Part shown: in pieces, positions 8,645-16,497 of the stretch
Numbering within the stretch: the stretch's first letter is position 1
Layout: each line of letters opens with the position of its first letter
Assembly (NCBI GenBank): GCA_964451605.1
Contig: CAYVJA010000008.1
Location: forward strand, 1-61,832
Length of the DNA: 61,832 bases
Direction: 5' to 3'
Source: JAQVSH01 sp964451605
Lineage (GTDB): Bacteria > Bacteroidota > Bacteroidia > Bacteroidales > UBA4181
The notes under the pieces: model-generated
Database searches by the model: none
The model's input: only the letters and a program-made list of their open reading frames with translations
Told to the model about the DNA's origin: nothing
Translations under genes and position numbers: made by a program

Positions 8645-9163
8645 CTATTTGGCAAAATAGATTTCGAACAAATTGTCGCTCACTGCGTGCAACCAATGTC
8701 TGCAGCCCATACTCAAAGATTTATCCAGAAGGGGTGCCGGAATAAAAGGTGCTGTTACCTGCAGAATCTCCCCTCCCTCCAGTTTATGGATGGCTCCGAG
8801 CACTTCGTGTACCGGCTGTTCTCCGGCAGCCAGCATTTCGGCAATCAGGATGTGGCGCACAATGAACTGCTCCTGAAACCAATCGGGACGGATGGTGTTG
8901 TAGTGGCCGCCTTCGGCCGTCAGGGTTTCTACTGTCGACTGTCCCACTTCGCCACGAAGCCGGTTAACCAGCACATCAACCTTCAACCCTGCTATAACAG
9001 CTGCCTGACTCAGGGTGGTAATCTTTGCAATGGTATTTCTCAGTACCGGATTTTTCAGTTTACTGAACTGAGGGGCCAATTCAATTAATACGGCTTCAAG
9101 CTTCGGGAAAGCTGCAAGCAGATCGAAGATTTTGGTTTTTGGGGTAATAATAAGCGGCTCCAT
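8645..9163 (-). CDS. DUF1858-DUF2249 protein
   Basis: A 172-residue cytoplasmic protein. Residues 1-70 match DUF1858 (ITPKTKIFDLLAAFPKLEAVLIELAP), a small helical domain common beside hemerythrin and hybrid-cluster genes. Residues 85-172 match DUF2249 (IRPDWFQEQ at its start, LEGGEILQVTAPFIPAPLLD, then a C-terminal FEIYFAK strand), a TusA-like fold. It sits between two DUF438-hemerythrin-PAS genes, 3 bases after one and 6 before the other, so all three are probably one transcript. DUF2249 proteins occur with NO- and nitrite-response genes; the molecular function is unknown. Confidence 0.85.
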   Translation of the reverse strand: MEPLIITPKTKIFDLLAAFPKLEAVLIELAPQFSKLKNPVLRNTIAKITTLSQAAVIAGLKVDVLVNRLRGEVGQSTVETLTAEGGHYNTIRPDWFQEQFIVRHILIAEMLAAGEQPVHEVLGAIHKLEGGEILQVTAPFIPAPLLDKSLSMGCRHWLHAVSDNLFEIYFAK

Positions 9164-9166
9164 ACT

Positions 9167-10408
9167 TCAGGGTTTTGCATCGGTATACGACAAAATTCGA
9201 CGTTCGCCCTCAAGCGAGCGATTTTCGGAAAGATCCTGCGACACCTCGAGGGTTCCCAGATATTCTCCCTCCTCGCTTCGCAGTGCGAAGTACTCAATTT
9301 TAATGAATTTGCCTCTCATCTGAATCCAGAAAGGGGCGTGCGATGCCTTCCCTGATTTGAAATCTTCCAGAATTTTCTCCACAATATGGGTACTTCCCGG
9401 AGGATGACACAGGCGGACATCCCGATTAATGATAGAGCGGTTACGCACAAAGATCCGTTCGCGCCCCTGCGTAAAATACTTTACCTTGTCGTTGCGGTCG
9501 ACAAAAGTCATATCAAAAGGAACGCTGTTCAGAATGGCCATGATCTCTTTCGCGGTAAAACTGCCCGAAGGGAGTTGAATCTGACCATCCGAAGCCACTC
9601 CGGCCACGTCTGTCTCACTACTCATTCCCTCGGGCTTCCAGGTCACATCGGGATCGTACAAACAGTAGCCGAATTCGGGAGTCTGTTTGTAGATGGCCCA
9701 CCAATCTTCGGTGGTAAGCAGATCCATGCTCATGGGGAAAAGAATCTCCTCCTCTTTCTTAATCATGTCGGAGACGGCCCTAAGTACAGGATAAAAGAGC
9801 AGATGTAAGGCATCGAGCAAATCGATGCGGGAAAGCGTTTTGTCCTTGAGTAAAGCAATACATCCCTTCAACTGATCACGAATCTCATCGTGCTTTCCCC
9901 ACATCACCTTAGGAGGACCGGTTACCCCGTTTTTCTCAAGATGAGGAAAGAGCAGATACTCTTTACGCCGGTAATGTTTATCGATGTCCATCAGCAGATG
10001 GAAAGTGGCCTGCAGAGTGAAAAGATAATCAGGAAATTCCTGATCGCTCAGCAGACCGACAGCCTCCAACTGATGCCGTGCTTTCGCTACGGCCTGGTTA
10101 ATTTCGAAGTTCTCTTTCTGGAAGAGATCTACCGGGTGTCCTTCGGGAATCGCCTTGGCACCGCTCAAGTCGACGTTACCCTCCAGGACAGCTCCGTGAA
10201 TATCGCAGAGCTGCAACACCTCCGATTCGGGAAGCCCCTCCGAAATAAGCTCCTGCTCCACCTCAACTACCTCACCGTAGGGGATATTCTGCAGAGACTC
10301 TATTAACCGGCGACGTACCATTTCGGGCGAAACGCCCTCATGCAACTGCAGAATCAACGCTTTCAGTTTCTCTTTCCTGTACCTGGCATTATTAATCAGT
10401 TCGCTCAT
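9167..10408 (-). CDS. DUF438-hemerythrin-PAS protein (paralogue A)
   Basis: A 413-residue paralogue of the protein at 7448-8638 and the first gene of the operon. It has an N-terminal DUF438 domain (ISEGLPESEVLQLCDIHG), a hemerythrin bundle with ATFHLLMDIDKHYRRKEYLLFP (H137 and H145), GKHDEIRDQL and IKKEEEILFP, and a C-terminal PAS domain (DMTFVDRNDKVKYFT, RLCHPPGSTH) ending LEGERRILSY. The set of His/Glu ligands for a di-iron site looks complete. The family is poorly studied; O2 or NO sensing is inferred from the fold and from the divergent nrfHA operon. The 100-bp divergent spacer holds two inverted repeats that could bind a shared regulator. Confidence 0.88.
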   Translation of the reverse strand: MSELINNARYRKEKLKALILQLHEGVSPEMVRRRLIESLQNIPYGEVVEVEQELISEGLPESEVLQLCDIHGAVLEGNVDLSGAKAIPEGHPVDLFQKENFEINQAVAKARHQLEAVGLLSDQEFPDYLFTLQATFHLLMDIDKHYRRKEYLLFPHLEKNGVTGPPKVMWGKHDEIRDQLKGCIALLKDKTLSRIDLLDALHLLFYPVLRAVSDMIKKEEEILFPMSMDLLTTEDWWAIYKQTPEFGYCLYDPDVTWKPEGMSSETDVAGVASDGQIQLPSGSFTAKEIMAILNSVPFDMTFVDRNDKVKYFTQGRERIFVRNRSIINRDVRLCHPPGSTHIVEKILEDFKSGKASHAPFWIQMRGKFIKIEYFALRSEEGEYLGTLEVSQDLSENRSLEGERRILSYTDAKP

Positions 10409-10459
10409 AAGATGGGGTATTGTTTTATCCTCTATTCTGTGCTAAATTTATGCAAAACA

Positions 10460-10475
10460 AGGATACGAACATCCT
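10460..10475. promoter_or_regulatory. 16-bp dyad upstream of nrfH (site 1)
   Basis: AGGAT, six bases, ATCCT: perfect five-base arms with the same geometry as the second dyad 12 bases downstream. It lies between the divergent DUF438 operon and nrfH. Its role as a regulator site is inferred. Confidence 0.35.
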
Positions 10476-10487
10476 GAGGGAAAAAAG

Positions 10488-10503
10488 TGTAATCAAAGTT
10501 ACA
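10488..10503. promoter_or_regulatory. 16-bp dyad upstream of nrfH (CRP/FNR-like)
   Basis: TGTAA, six bases, TTACA: perfect arms, also fitting the GTA-N8-TAC geometry of CRP/FNR-superfamily sites. It ends 5 bases before the nrfH ATG and downstream of a possible TAAATTTA -7 box (10443-10450). That position would suit repression or an alternative promoter. Regulator unknown. Confidence 0.4.
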
Positions 10504-10508
10504 TCGCG

Positions 10509-11123
10509 ATGAGTATGTTATCGAAGATTACTGTTCTGCTGAAAAAGTTTATGCCCCCGCCCAAATGGTTATTCGAGGCCATCACGGGTGTGGCCATCCT
10601 CTCAGGCCTCTTCCTCTACCTGGTTTACATCTCGAAGGCCCACTCTTATCTCTCTGATAAACCGGAGACTTGTGTCAACTGCCATATCATGGCTCCGCAA
10701 TATGCCACCTGGATGCACAGTTCGCACCGCGAACGGTCGACCTGTGTCGATTGTCATGTGCCGCACAATAATGTGATAAACAAGTACTACTTCAAAGCAA
10801 AAGACGGATCGCGGCACGCCACCCTCTTCACCCTGCGGGCCGAAGCCCAGGTGATTCAGATTCAGCCGGCGGGGAAACAGGTGGTACAGCAGAACTGTAT
10901 ACGTTGCCACAGTAACCTGATTACCGATAGTAAAATCAACACCATCGATCCCGGTTTTCACGCCACCCGTACCGATCGCACCTGTTGGGAGTGCCACCGG
11001 GAGGTCCCGCACGGCAGGGTGCGCAGTTTATCAAGTACCCCCAATGCAAAGGTGCCTCTTCCCGAAAGCCCTGTGCCCGAGTGGATGAAAAAAGCCTTGT
11101 ACAACACACAAACAAAGGAATAG
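10509..11123 (+). CDS. nrfH: Cytochrome c nitrite reductase small subunit NrfH
   Basis: A 204-residue NapC/NirT-family membrane-anchored tetraheme cytochrome. One N-terminal membrane helix (about 25-43) is followed by four CxxCH heme motifs: CVNCH, CVDCH, CIRCH and CWECH. In the family NrfH takes electrons from menaquinol and passes them to NrfA on the periplasmic face. The length is somewhat above the usual ~160-200 because of a C-terminal tail rich in Pro and Ser. It is 3 bases upstream of nrfA, so the two form one operon. Confidence 0.95.
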   Translation: MSMLSKITVLLKKFMPPPKWLFEAITGVAILSGLFLYLVYISKAHSYLSDKPETCVNCHIMAPQYATWMHSSHRERSTCVDCHVPHNNVINKYYFKAKDGSRHATLFTLRAEAQVIQIQPAGKQVVQQNCIRCHSNLITDSKINTIDPGFHATRTDRTCWECHREVPHGRVRSLSSTPNAKVPLPESPVPEWMKKALYNTQTKE

Positions 11124-11126
11124 AAG

Positions 11127-12621
11127 ATGAAATCACTTGGAGAACAAATCAAGGAAAAGCCCTGGAAAGGGTGGGTTCTGTTTGCCGGAACCATGCTGTT
11201 GGTCTTCTTTCTGGGATTACTGGCATCGAGTATCGTAGAGCGACGAAGCGAAGCGCTCGATGCCTATGCGCCAAAAAACGAATTTTCTCAGTTCGAGCCA
11301 CGCAACGAAAAGTGGGGCGCAAACTTTCCGAGGGAGTACGAATCGTATATGCGCACGGCCGACACCTCCTTCCGGAGTAAATATAACGGATCGGCCATGA
11401 TCGATGAACTCGAAGAGGACCCCTCGCTGGTGATACTCTGGGCCGGGTATGCCTTTTCGAAAGAGTACAACCAGGGAAGAGGANNNNNNNNNNNNNNNNN
11501 TCCGCAATATATTGCGTACGGGAGCTCCCGCCAACGGAGTTCCGGGCCCGATGCCCAATACCTGCTGGACCTGTAAAAGCCCCGATGTTCCCCGATTAAT
11601 GAATGAGATGGGCATTGCCGGATTTTACAAGGGAAATTGGGAGGAGAAGGGGGCCGAAGTGGTGAATCACATTGGGTGTGCCGATTGTCACGATGTCAAT
11701 ACCATGAAGTTGCGTATTTCCCGGCCGGCACTGATCGAAGCCTTCGATCGGCAGGGGAAGGCCATTGGCTCGGCAACCCATCTGGAGATGCGCTCTCTGG
11801 TTTGCGCCCAGTGTCACGTGGAGTACTATTTCGACAAACAAAAAGTTGAAGGGGTTCAATATCTTACCTTTCCCTGGGACAAAGGGATGACCGTAGAAGA
11901 GATGGAAAACTATTACGATTCTGTTTCGTTTTCCGACTGGACACATCAGTTAAGCCGAACCCCAATGATTAAGGCACAACACCCTGATTACGAGCTCTAT
12001 CTTACTGGGGTTCATGCCAACCGGGGTGTATCGTGTGCCGACTGCCATATGCCCTATAAGAGTGAAGGAGGCGTTAAGTTCACCGACCATCATATCCAGA
12101 GCCCCCTGAACAATGTAGCCAACTCCTGTCAGGTTTGCCATCGGGAGGAGACCCCTAAACTGATTGCCGACGTAGAGTCGCGGCAGAGTAAAATCAGCGA
12201 AAATGTGACCATTCTGCAGGATCTCCTGGCAAAAGCCCATATCGAAGCCAAAGCGGCATGGGATATAGGAGCCACAGAAACAGCCATGAAGCCGATTCTG
12301 GAAGATATCCGCCATGCACAGTGGCGGTGGGACTATTCGGTGGCCAGCCATGGCGGATCGTTTCATGCACCCGTCGAAACAGGAAGGATAGTCGCCTCGG
12401 CCATTGCAGAAACCCAGGAGGCAAGGTTAAAACTGGCCCGGGTATTGGCAGAGCTGGGATATAACCGAGAGGTAGAGATGCCCGACATCTCTACCAAAGA
12501 AAAGGCTCAGCAGTATATTGGCCTGGAGATGGAGAAACTGAACGCCGAAAAGCGGCAATTCCTCGAAACCACAGTACCTGTTTGGGAGGAGAAGGCCCGA
12601 CAGCGGGAAGCTTCCTACTAA
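11127..12621 (+). CDS. nrfA: Ammonia-forming cytochrome c nitrite reductase NrfA (assembly gap inside)
   Basis: Pentaheme periplasmic enzyme reducing nitrite to ammonium with six electrons. An N-terminal signal anchor is followed by LVILWAGYAFSKEYNQGRG, then a 17-N gap, then RNILRTGAPANG. The active-site heme has the lysine-ligated motif CWTCK, and four CxxCH motifs follow (CADCH, CAQCH, CADCH, CQVCH). The two halves are in different frames across the N run because the gap length is only estimated. The flanks match conserved NrfA sequence and imply only about seven missing residues, so this is not a real frameshift. It is coupled to nrfH. A hairpin lies just downstream and ends the convergent thioredoxin gene. 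Confidence 0.95.
11484..11500. other. Assembly gap (17 N) in nrfA
   Basis: Run of 17 N. The reading frame changes across it, so its true length differs from 17 by a number that is not a multiple of three. Confidence 0.98.
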
Positions 12622-12630
12622 AAAGAGAGA

Positions 12631-12666
12631 GCCGCCCCGCCAAAACTACTGTTTGGCAGAGGCGGC
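12631..12666 (-). terminator. Intrinsic terminator for the thioredoxin operon
   Basis: Two nested stems: GCCGCC (12631-12636) with GGCGGC (12661-12666), and GCCAAA (12639-12644) with TTTGGC (12652-12657). On the minus strand the hairpin is followed by a T-rich tract (TCTCTCTTTTTAG), so it mainly serves the minus-strand gene. It may also act on nrfA. Confidence 0.65.
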
Positions 12667-12688
12667 CCCTTTGGGAAAGAATGGCCGA

Positions 12689-13177
12689 TTATTTATTCTC
12701 CAGGAGCAACTCGTCGATAGCCTTTTTGAAAGTGACCTTAGGCAGAGCACCTTTTGCCATCTGGGGCTGACCCTTCATCGGAATAAAGAGGATAGAGGGG
12801 ATACTTTGAATGCCAAAAGCTGCTGCCAGTTCCGGTTCGGCTTCCGTGTCGACCTTGTATATATAGACTTTACCATCGTACTCTTTTGCCAACTCTTCCA
12901 GGATGGGAGCAATGGTACGGCAAGGACCGCACCACGAAGCGTAGAAGTCGACAATCGCAGGCTTATCACCGCTATATTTCCATTCGGTGGGATTCGATTC
13001 AAAATCGAACACTTTGGTTAAAAACTCGGCTTTGGTTAAATGAATGGTTCCCATAGTTTTATCTGATTTATTTGTTTGTACGGTTGTGTTTTTCTTCTCC
13101 TCTTTTTCAGCAGCCTGAACTGAGCAGGCATTCAGCGAAAAAAGGATTGCCAGGGCAAATAGCGCGTTCTGAATCAT
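12689..13177 (-). CDS. Lipoprotein thioredoxin
   Basis: A 162-residue thioredoxin-fold protein with a lipoprotein signal (FSLNAC lipobox around residue 18) and the active site WCGPC followed by RTIAPILEEL. The cis-proline strand is IQSIPSILF. It is predicted to be membrane-anchored in the periplasm, unlike the cytoplasmic TrxA at 25594-25911. It would reduce or exchange disulfides of exported proteins. Its ATG overlaps the marR stop codon (ATGA), so it is translated from the marR transcript and is probably under MarR control. Confidence 0.93.
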   Translation of the reverse strand: MIQNALFALAILFSLNACSVQAAEKEEKKNTTVQTNKSDKTMGTIHLTKAEFLTKVFDFESNPTEWKYSGDKPAIVDFYASWCGPCRTIAPILEELAKEYDGKVYIYKVDTEAEPELAAAFGIQSIPSILFIPMKGQPQMAKGALPKVTFKKAIDELLLENK

Positions 13178-13581
13178 ACAGATTGGGGTATTTGATAAGG
13201 GGTTTGAATCTCATGCAAACAGGAGTTTTCGAATAAGGGCAACAAAAGTGAGGGAACAGGCACCCGATTGCATTTCATCTCATGAAGCTTCGAGAGGCCT
13301 TCCGGGGAGAGTCGGAAATACATCTGTCGCCGATCCTTTTCGCCAAGCCGACGAGATATATGTCCCTTCTCCTCAACCGAACGAATCACTTTCGAAGCAT
13401 GCGAGAGCAACATGGAGGTATATTCGGCTATCTCGCCCGACGATCTNNNNNNNNNNGGCCCGTCCGACAAACTGCACAATACCATGGCCTCATTGATAGA
13501 AAGGCCGTGTACGCCCAGAAACTTGGCCTCAAATTCATTGAGCGCCTTGTAGACATCGCGAATACGACAAATGGTTTCCAT
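13174..13581 (-). CDS. MarR-family transcriptional regulator (assembly gap inside)
   Basis: About 135 residues with the winged-helix features of MarR: SINEAMVLCSLSDG, SSGEIAEYTSMLLSHASKVIRSVEEKG (recognition helix) and the wing ISRRLGEKDRRQMYFRLSPEG. A 10-N gap lies between SDG and SSGEIAE. The frame is preserved across it and only a residue or two can be missing. The start at 13581 (METICRIRDV) is chosen over 13653, since the upstream extension has no family features and includes promoter sequence. MarR dimers often repress their own operon. The overlapping thioredoxin gene and a palindrome over the promoter fit redox-responsive autoregulation (inference). Confidence 0.85.
   Translation of the reverse strand: METICRIRDVYKALNEFEAKFLGVHGLSINEAMVLCSLSDGXXXXRSSGEIAEYTSMLLSHASKVIRSVEEKGHISRRLGEKDRRQMYFRLSPEGLSKLHEMKCNRVPVPSLLLPLFENSCLHEIQTPYQIPQSV
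13447..13456. other. Assembly gap (10 N) in marR
   Basis: Run of 10 N. Flanking coding frames agree. Ten N is a common nominal scaffolding gap, not a measured length. Confidence 0.98.
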
Positions 13582-13614
13582 AACGCAGTAACACTTTGTT
13601 GTAAGAATTCGGTG

Positions 13615-13645
13615 CAAAGATACCACATTATTTCCAATATACAAA
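13615..13645 (-). promoter_or_regulatory. Promoter of the marR-thioredoxin operon
   Basis: On the minus strand: TTTG (13645-13642), 19 bases, TATCTTTG (13622-13615), a full Bacteroidota consensus match 34 bases before the marR start codon. Confidence 0.6.
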
Positions 13646-13663
13646 TTTTCCAATGGAAATTTT
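13643..13663. promoter_or_regulatory. Palindrome over the marR promoter (putative MarR operator)
   Basis: AAATTTTCCA (13643-13652), one base, TGGAAATTTT (13654-13663): 9 of 10 arm positions pair, with a perfect TTTCCA/TGGAAA core. It overlaps the -33 box. A direct repeat of TTTCCAAT occurs at 13631-13638 and 13647-13654, two sites 16 bases apart on one face region of the promoter. Confidence 0.5.
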
Positions 13664-13743
13664 CTCTAACAGAGGTGATTTTACGCGGAAACGCCTTTGC
13701 ATAATGTATATCTTTAGGGTCACATTCTATTTCACTACTGCCT

Positions 13744-15234
13744 ATGCATGACCCATTCTGCCCCCTGCCCGTCTGCTCCCGGCACCCTTTCCGAAGGTTT
13801 TCCCGCAATTGTTTTTGGGGATTGCTTCTGTCTGCATTCCTGATGCTCCCTGCACTTTTGTCGGGCGCAGAAAAAAATGAAGAACGGCAGAAACCCCTTA
13901 TGAAGGAGTTTATAGGAATTAACGGGCACTTCACGTTTAAACCCGGACTCTACGGACAACTATGCCGGATGGTAAGGAATTACCACAATGTGAACTGGGA
14001 TGTGAAAAAGCCGGGCAACGCCATTACGATTCCCGTATGCGCCAATGGGGTGAATTGGGAAACCGATTTGTACGGTCCCTGGAAAAATGCAGGATTCGAA
14101 ACCGACATCTCTGTGCAGTTTTCGGGATTTCAACCCCCAACCCCCAATTACCAAACCTTTTGGGAGAATCAGGAAGCTTGGGCCTTTGAATACGGGAGGG
14201 CGCTGGCCCGGTATTTCGGCCCCTCAGGCAATAAAAGGCTCTGTACCTCCATTGAGATAGGAAACGAACCGGGTTCGCGGTTTCAGACCGATACCTTTCG
14301 AACCCTCTTTCTGAATATGGCCTCGGGAATCCGTGAGGGCGACCGCCGTATCAAGATTGTAACACCAGCGGTTCATGCCCGGAAAGGCGACGATTATGCC
14401 CAGGATTTGCGCATCCTTTACGCTGATACGCAACTGCTGCCTTTGTACGATGTAATTAACCTGCACACCTATGCTACCATCGAACAAACCCGTCCGAATG
14501 AGAGCCCCTGGAACCGAACCTTCCCGGAAGACACAACCGTTGCCTATTTGAAAGTGGTAGATGAGGCCATAGAATGGCGTGATCGGTTTGCCCCCGGAAA
14601 GGAGATTTGGGTCACAGAGTTCGGATACGATGCCTGCACGCCCGAGGCAATGGAAAAACGGAAGGATTGGGCACTGAAACTCGACTGGCAAGGCAACACC
14701 GACCTCCAACAGGCGCAATATCTGGTCAGGAGCATCTTTGCATTTCTACAACGCGACGTAGAGAGAGCATATATCTACTTCTACAACGACAACGATGAGC
14801 CCGGAGTGCACGCCTCATCAGGGCTCACCCGAAACTTCAACCCAAAAATGTCGTTCTGGGCGGTTAAACAACTCTACACGCTGCTGGGCGACTACCGTTT
14901 CTCAAGAAAAATACCGGCAGAGCAGACGGTAACTTCAGCCGACAAGGAAGATCCACAGCCAATTGCCATTCTGGAATTTACACACGGATGGCAATCCGAT
15001 AAAAAAATCTGGGCTGTTTGGTCTCCCACCGGAACCCAAACCCATCGCAAAGCAGAACATCAACCCCTCCAGGCAAGGATTACGCTAAACCATCTTCCGG
15101 GAAATCCGCTCCGACTCGAAGCCATGGCCACAAAATCCGGGAGCGATGCACCCACCGACTGGAGAGTTGCGGGCAATAGAAAAATAGAACTAACGATAAG
15201 CGAAAGCCCGGTATACATCCTCTTTGGAGAGTAA
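13744..15234 (+). CDS. Putative clan GH-A glycoside hydrolase
   Basis: A 496-residue exported protein: a long basic N-terminus, then a hydrophobic segment (about 26-40) and a signal-peptidase-like site. The TIM-barrel features are SIEIGNEPGS (candidate acid/base Glu in the NEP motif) and KEIWVTEFGYD (candidate nucleophile Glu), the classic clan GH-A pair. YIYFYNDNDEP and FWAVKQLYTLLGDY are typical of the barrel end in GH39/GH5-like enzymes. A short beta-rich tail follows. The exact family and substrate are not recognised. It has its own promoter region, divergent from marR, and is followed after 36 bases by sbcD. Confidence 0.7.
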   Translation: MHDPFCPLPVCSRHPFRRFSRNCFWGLLLSAFLMLPALLSGAEKNEERQKPLMKEFIGINGHFTFKPGLYGQLCRMVRNYHNVNWDVKKPGNAITIPVCANGVNWETDLYGPWKNAGFETDISVQFSGFQPPTPNYQTFWENQEAWAFEYGRALARYFGPSGNKRLCTSIEIGNEPGSRFQTDTFRTLFLNMASGIREGDRRIKIVTPAVHARKGDDYAQDLRILYADTQLLPLYDVINLHTYATIEQTRPNESPWNRTFPEDTTVAYLKVVDEAIEWRDRFAPGKEIWVTEFGYDACTPEAMEKRKDWALKLDWQGNTDLQQAQYLVRSIFAFLQRDVERAYIYFYNDNDEPGVHASSGLTRNFNPKMSFWAVKQLYTLLGDYRFSRKIPAEQTVTSADKEDPQPIAILEFTHGWQSDKKIWAVWSPTGTQTHRKAEHQPLQARITLNHLPGNPLRLEAMATKSGSDAPTDWRVAGNRKIELTISESPVYILFGE

Positions 15235-15270
15235 TTTTTCCTACTTTAGAGGCACAGAAAAACGTATCGC

Positions 15271-16497
15271 ATGAAAATCCTCCATACCTCCGACTGGCAT
15301 CTCGGCAAGCGGCTCGATGAATTTTCCCGTATGGGCGACCAGCAAGAGGTGCTGGAGGAGATCTGCCATCTGGCAGAACAGGCACAAGTTGATGCTGTAG
15401 TCATTGCAGGAGACCTTTTCGACACTTACAACCCCCCGGCCGAAGCTACTGAGCTATTCTACAAAACGGTTAAGCAACTCTCAGACAATGGCAGAAGAGC
15501 CGTTGTGGCCATCGCGGGTAACCACGATTCGCCCGAACGCATTGAAGCCCCCGATCCCCTGGCCCGTGCCTGCGGAATTTTGCTGGCCGGCAACCCCAAT
15601 CTGCACATTTTCCCCTATTCGCTCGAAAATGGCATGGCAATCGTACAAAGCGAACCGGGGTTCATAGAGCTGCGACTTCCCCACATCACCTACCCTCTCC
15701 GCATTCTTCTGACCCCCTATGCCAATGAGATTCGGCTTAAGCGATTTCTGGGGCTGACCGACACCGAATCGGCACTTCGGGAGGCTTTGGCCGCGTCGTG
15801 GAAAGAGTTGGCCGACAAGTATTGTAATCCCGATGGGGTGAATCTTCTGATTGCTCACCTGCTCTTTACAGCGCCTGGCGACACCCCGCCCGAAGAACCC
15901 GAAGAGGAGAAACCTATCTTATATGTAGGGGGTGCACAAGCCTTCTTCACAACCGATATCCCCCCGCAAATTCAGTATACTGCACTGGGCCACCTCCACC
16001 GGATGCAACAGGTTTCGGGAGCCGGAAAAGCAGTGGCCTATTCGGGAAGCCCCCTTTCCTACAGTTTTGCGGAGGCCGGTCAACAGAAGTATGTAGTGCT
16101 TATTGAGGCCGAACCCGATTGCCCCGTTGGCGTGAAAACGCTCCCGCTTCACAAGGGGAGACCCCTGCTGCGCAAAAGGGCCGAAGGAGTTGAAGAGGCT
16201 TTGCAATGGCTTGCCGATCACAACGATGCGCTGGTTGAACTCACACTGGCCACCGAAACCTATTTAACAGCGCGTGAGCGCAAAGCTTTGCTGAGTGCCC
16301 ACCGGGGGTTGGTAGCCATTATTCCCGAAGTGAAAGGAGCCGAAGGGGAGATTGCAGGACACACCTCCGAAATTGATCTGACCCAACCCATTGCCGCCCT
16401 GTTTGCCGATTTCTTCACCACCCAGAAAGGGTTGCCCCCCAACGACGAAATTATGGCGCTGTTTCACGAAATATTGGCTGAGGAGGCAGAATCATGA
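15271..16497 (+). CDS. sbcD: Exonuclease subunit SbcD (Mre11-like)
   Basis: A 408-residue calcineurin-like phosphoesterase, the nuclease subunit of the SbcCD complex that opens hairpins and blocked DNA ends. Metal-binding motifs are in order: TSDWHLGK (residues 7-14), VIAGDLFDTYNPP, AIAGNHDSPERI, and GHLHRMQ near residue 250. The C-terminal part matches the SbcD cap. Its stop overlaps the sbcC start by 4 bases (ATGA), so stoichiometric production with SbcC is expected. Confidence 0.95.
   Translation: MKILHTSDWHLGKRLDEFSRMGDQQEVLEEICHLAEQAQVDAVVIAGDLFDTYNPPAEATELFYKTVKQLSDNGRRAVVAIAGNHDSPERIEAPDPLARACGILLAGNPNLHIFPYSLENGMAIVQSEPGFIELRLPHITYPLRILLTPYANEIRLKRFLGLTDTESALREALAASWKELADKYCNPDGVNLLIAHLLFTAPGDTPPEEPEEEKPILYVGGAQAFFTTDIPPQIQYTALGHLHRMQQVSGAGKAVAYSGSPLSYSFAEAGQQKYVVLIEAEPDCPVGVKTLPLHKGRPLLRKRAEGVEEALQWLADHNDALVELTLATETYLTARERKALLSAHRGLVAIIPEVKGAEGEIAGHTSEIDLTQPIAALFADFFTTQKGLPPNDEIMALFHEILAEEAES

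Noticed and set aside
7529..9088. 519-codon open frame on the plus strand
   Set aside because: It lies antisense to two well-conserved minus-strand genes (DUF438-hemerythrin-PAS and DUF1858-DUF2249); its translation has no recognisable domain and is rich in His/Gln/Arg, typical of shadow frames.
11127..12621. nrfA as a frameshifted pseudogene
   Set aside because: The frame change coincides with a 17-N gap and all five heme motifs and flanking residues are intact.
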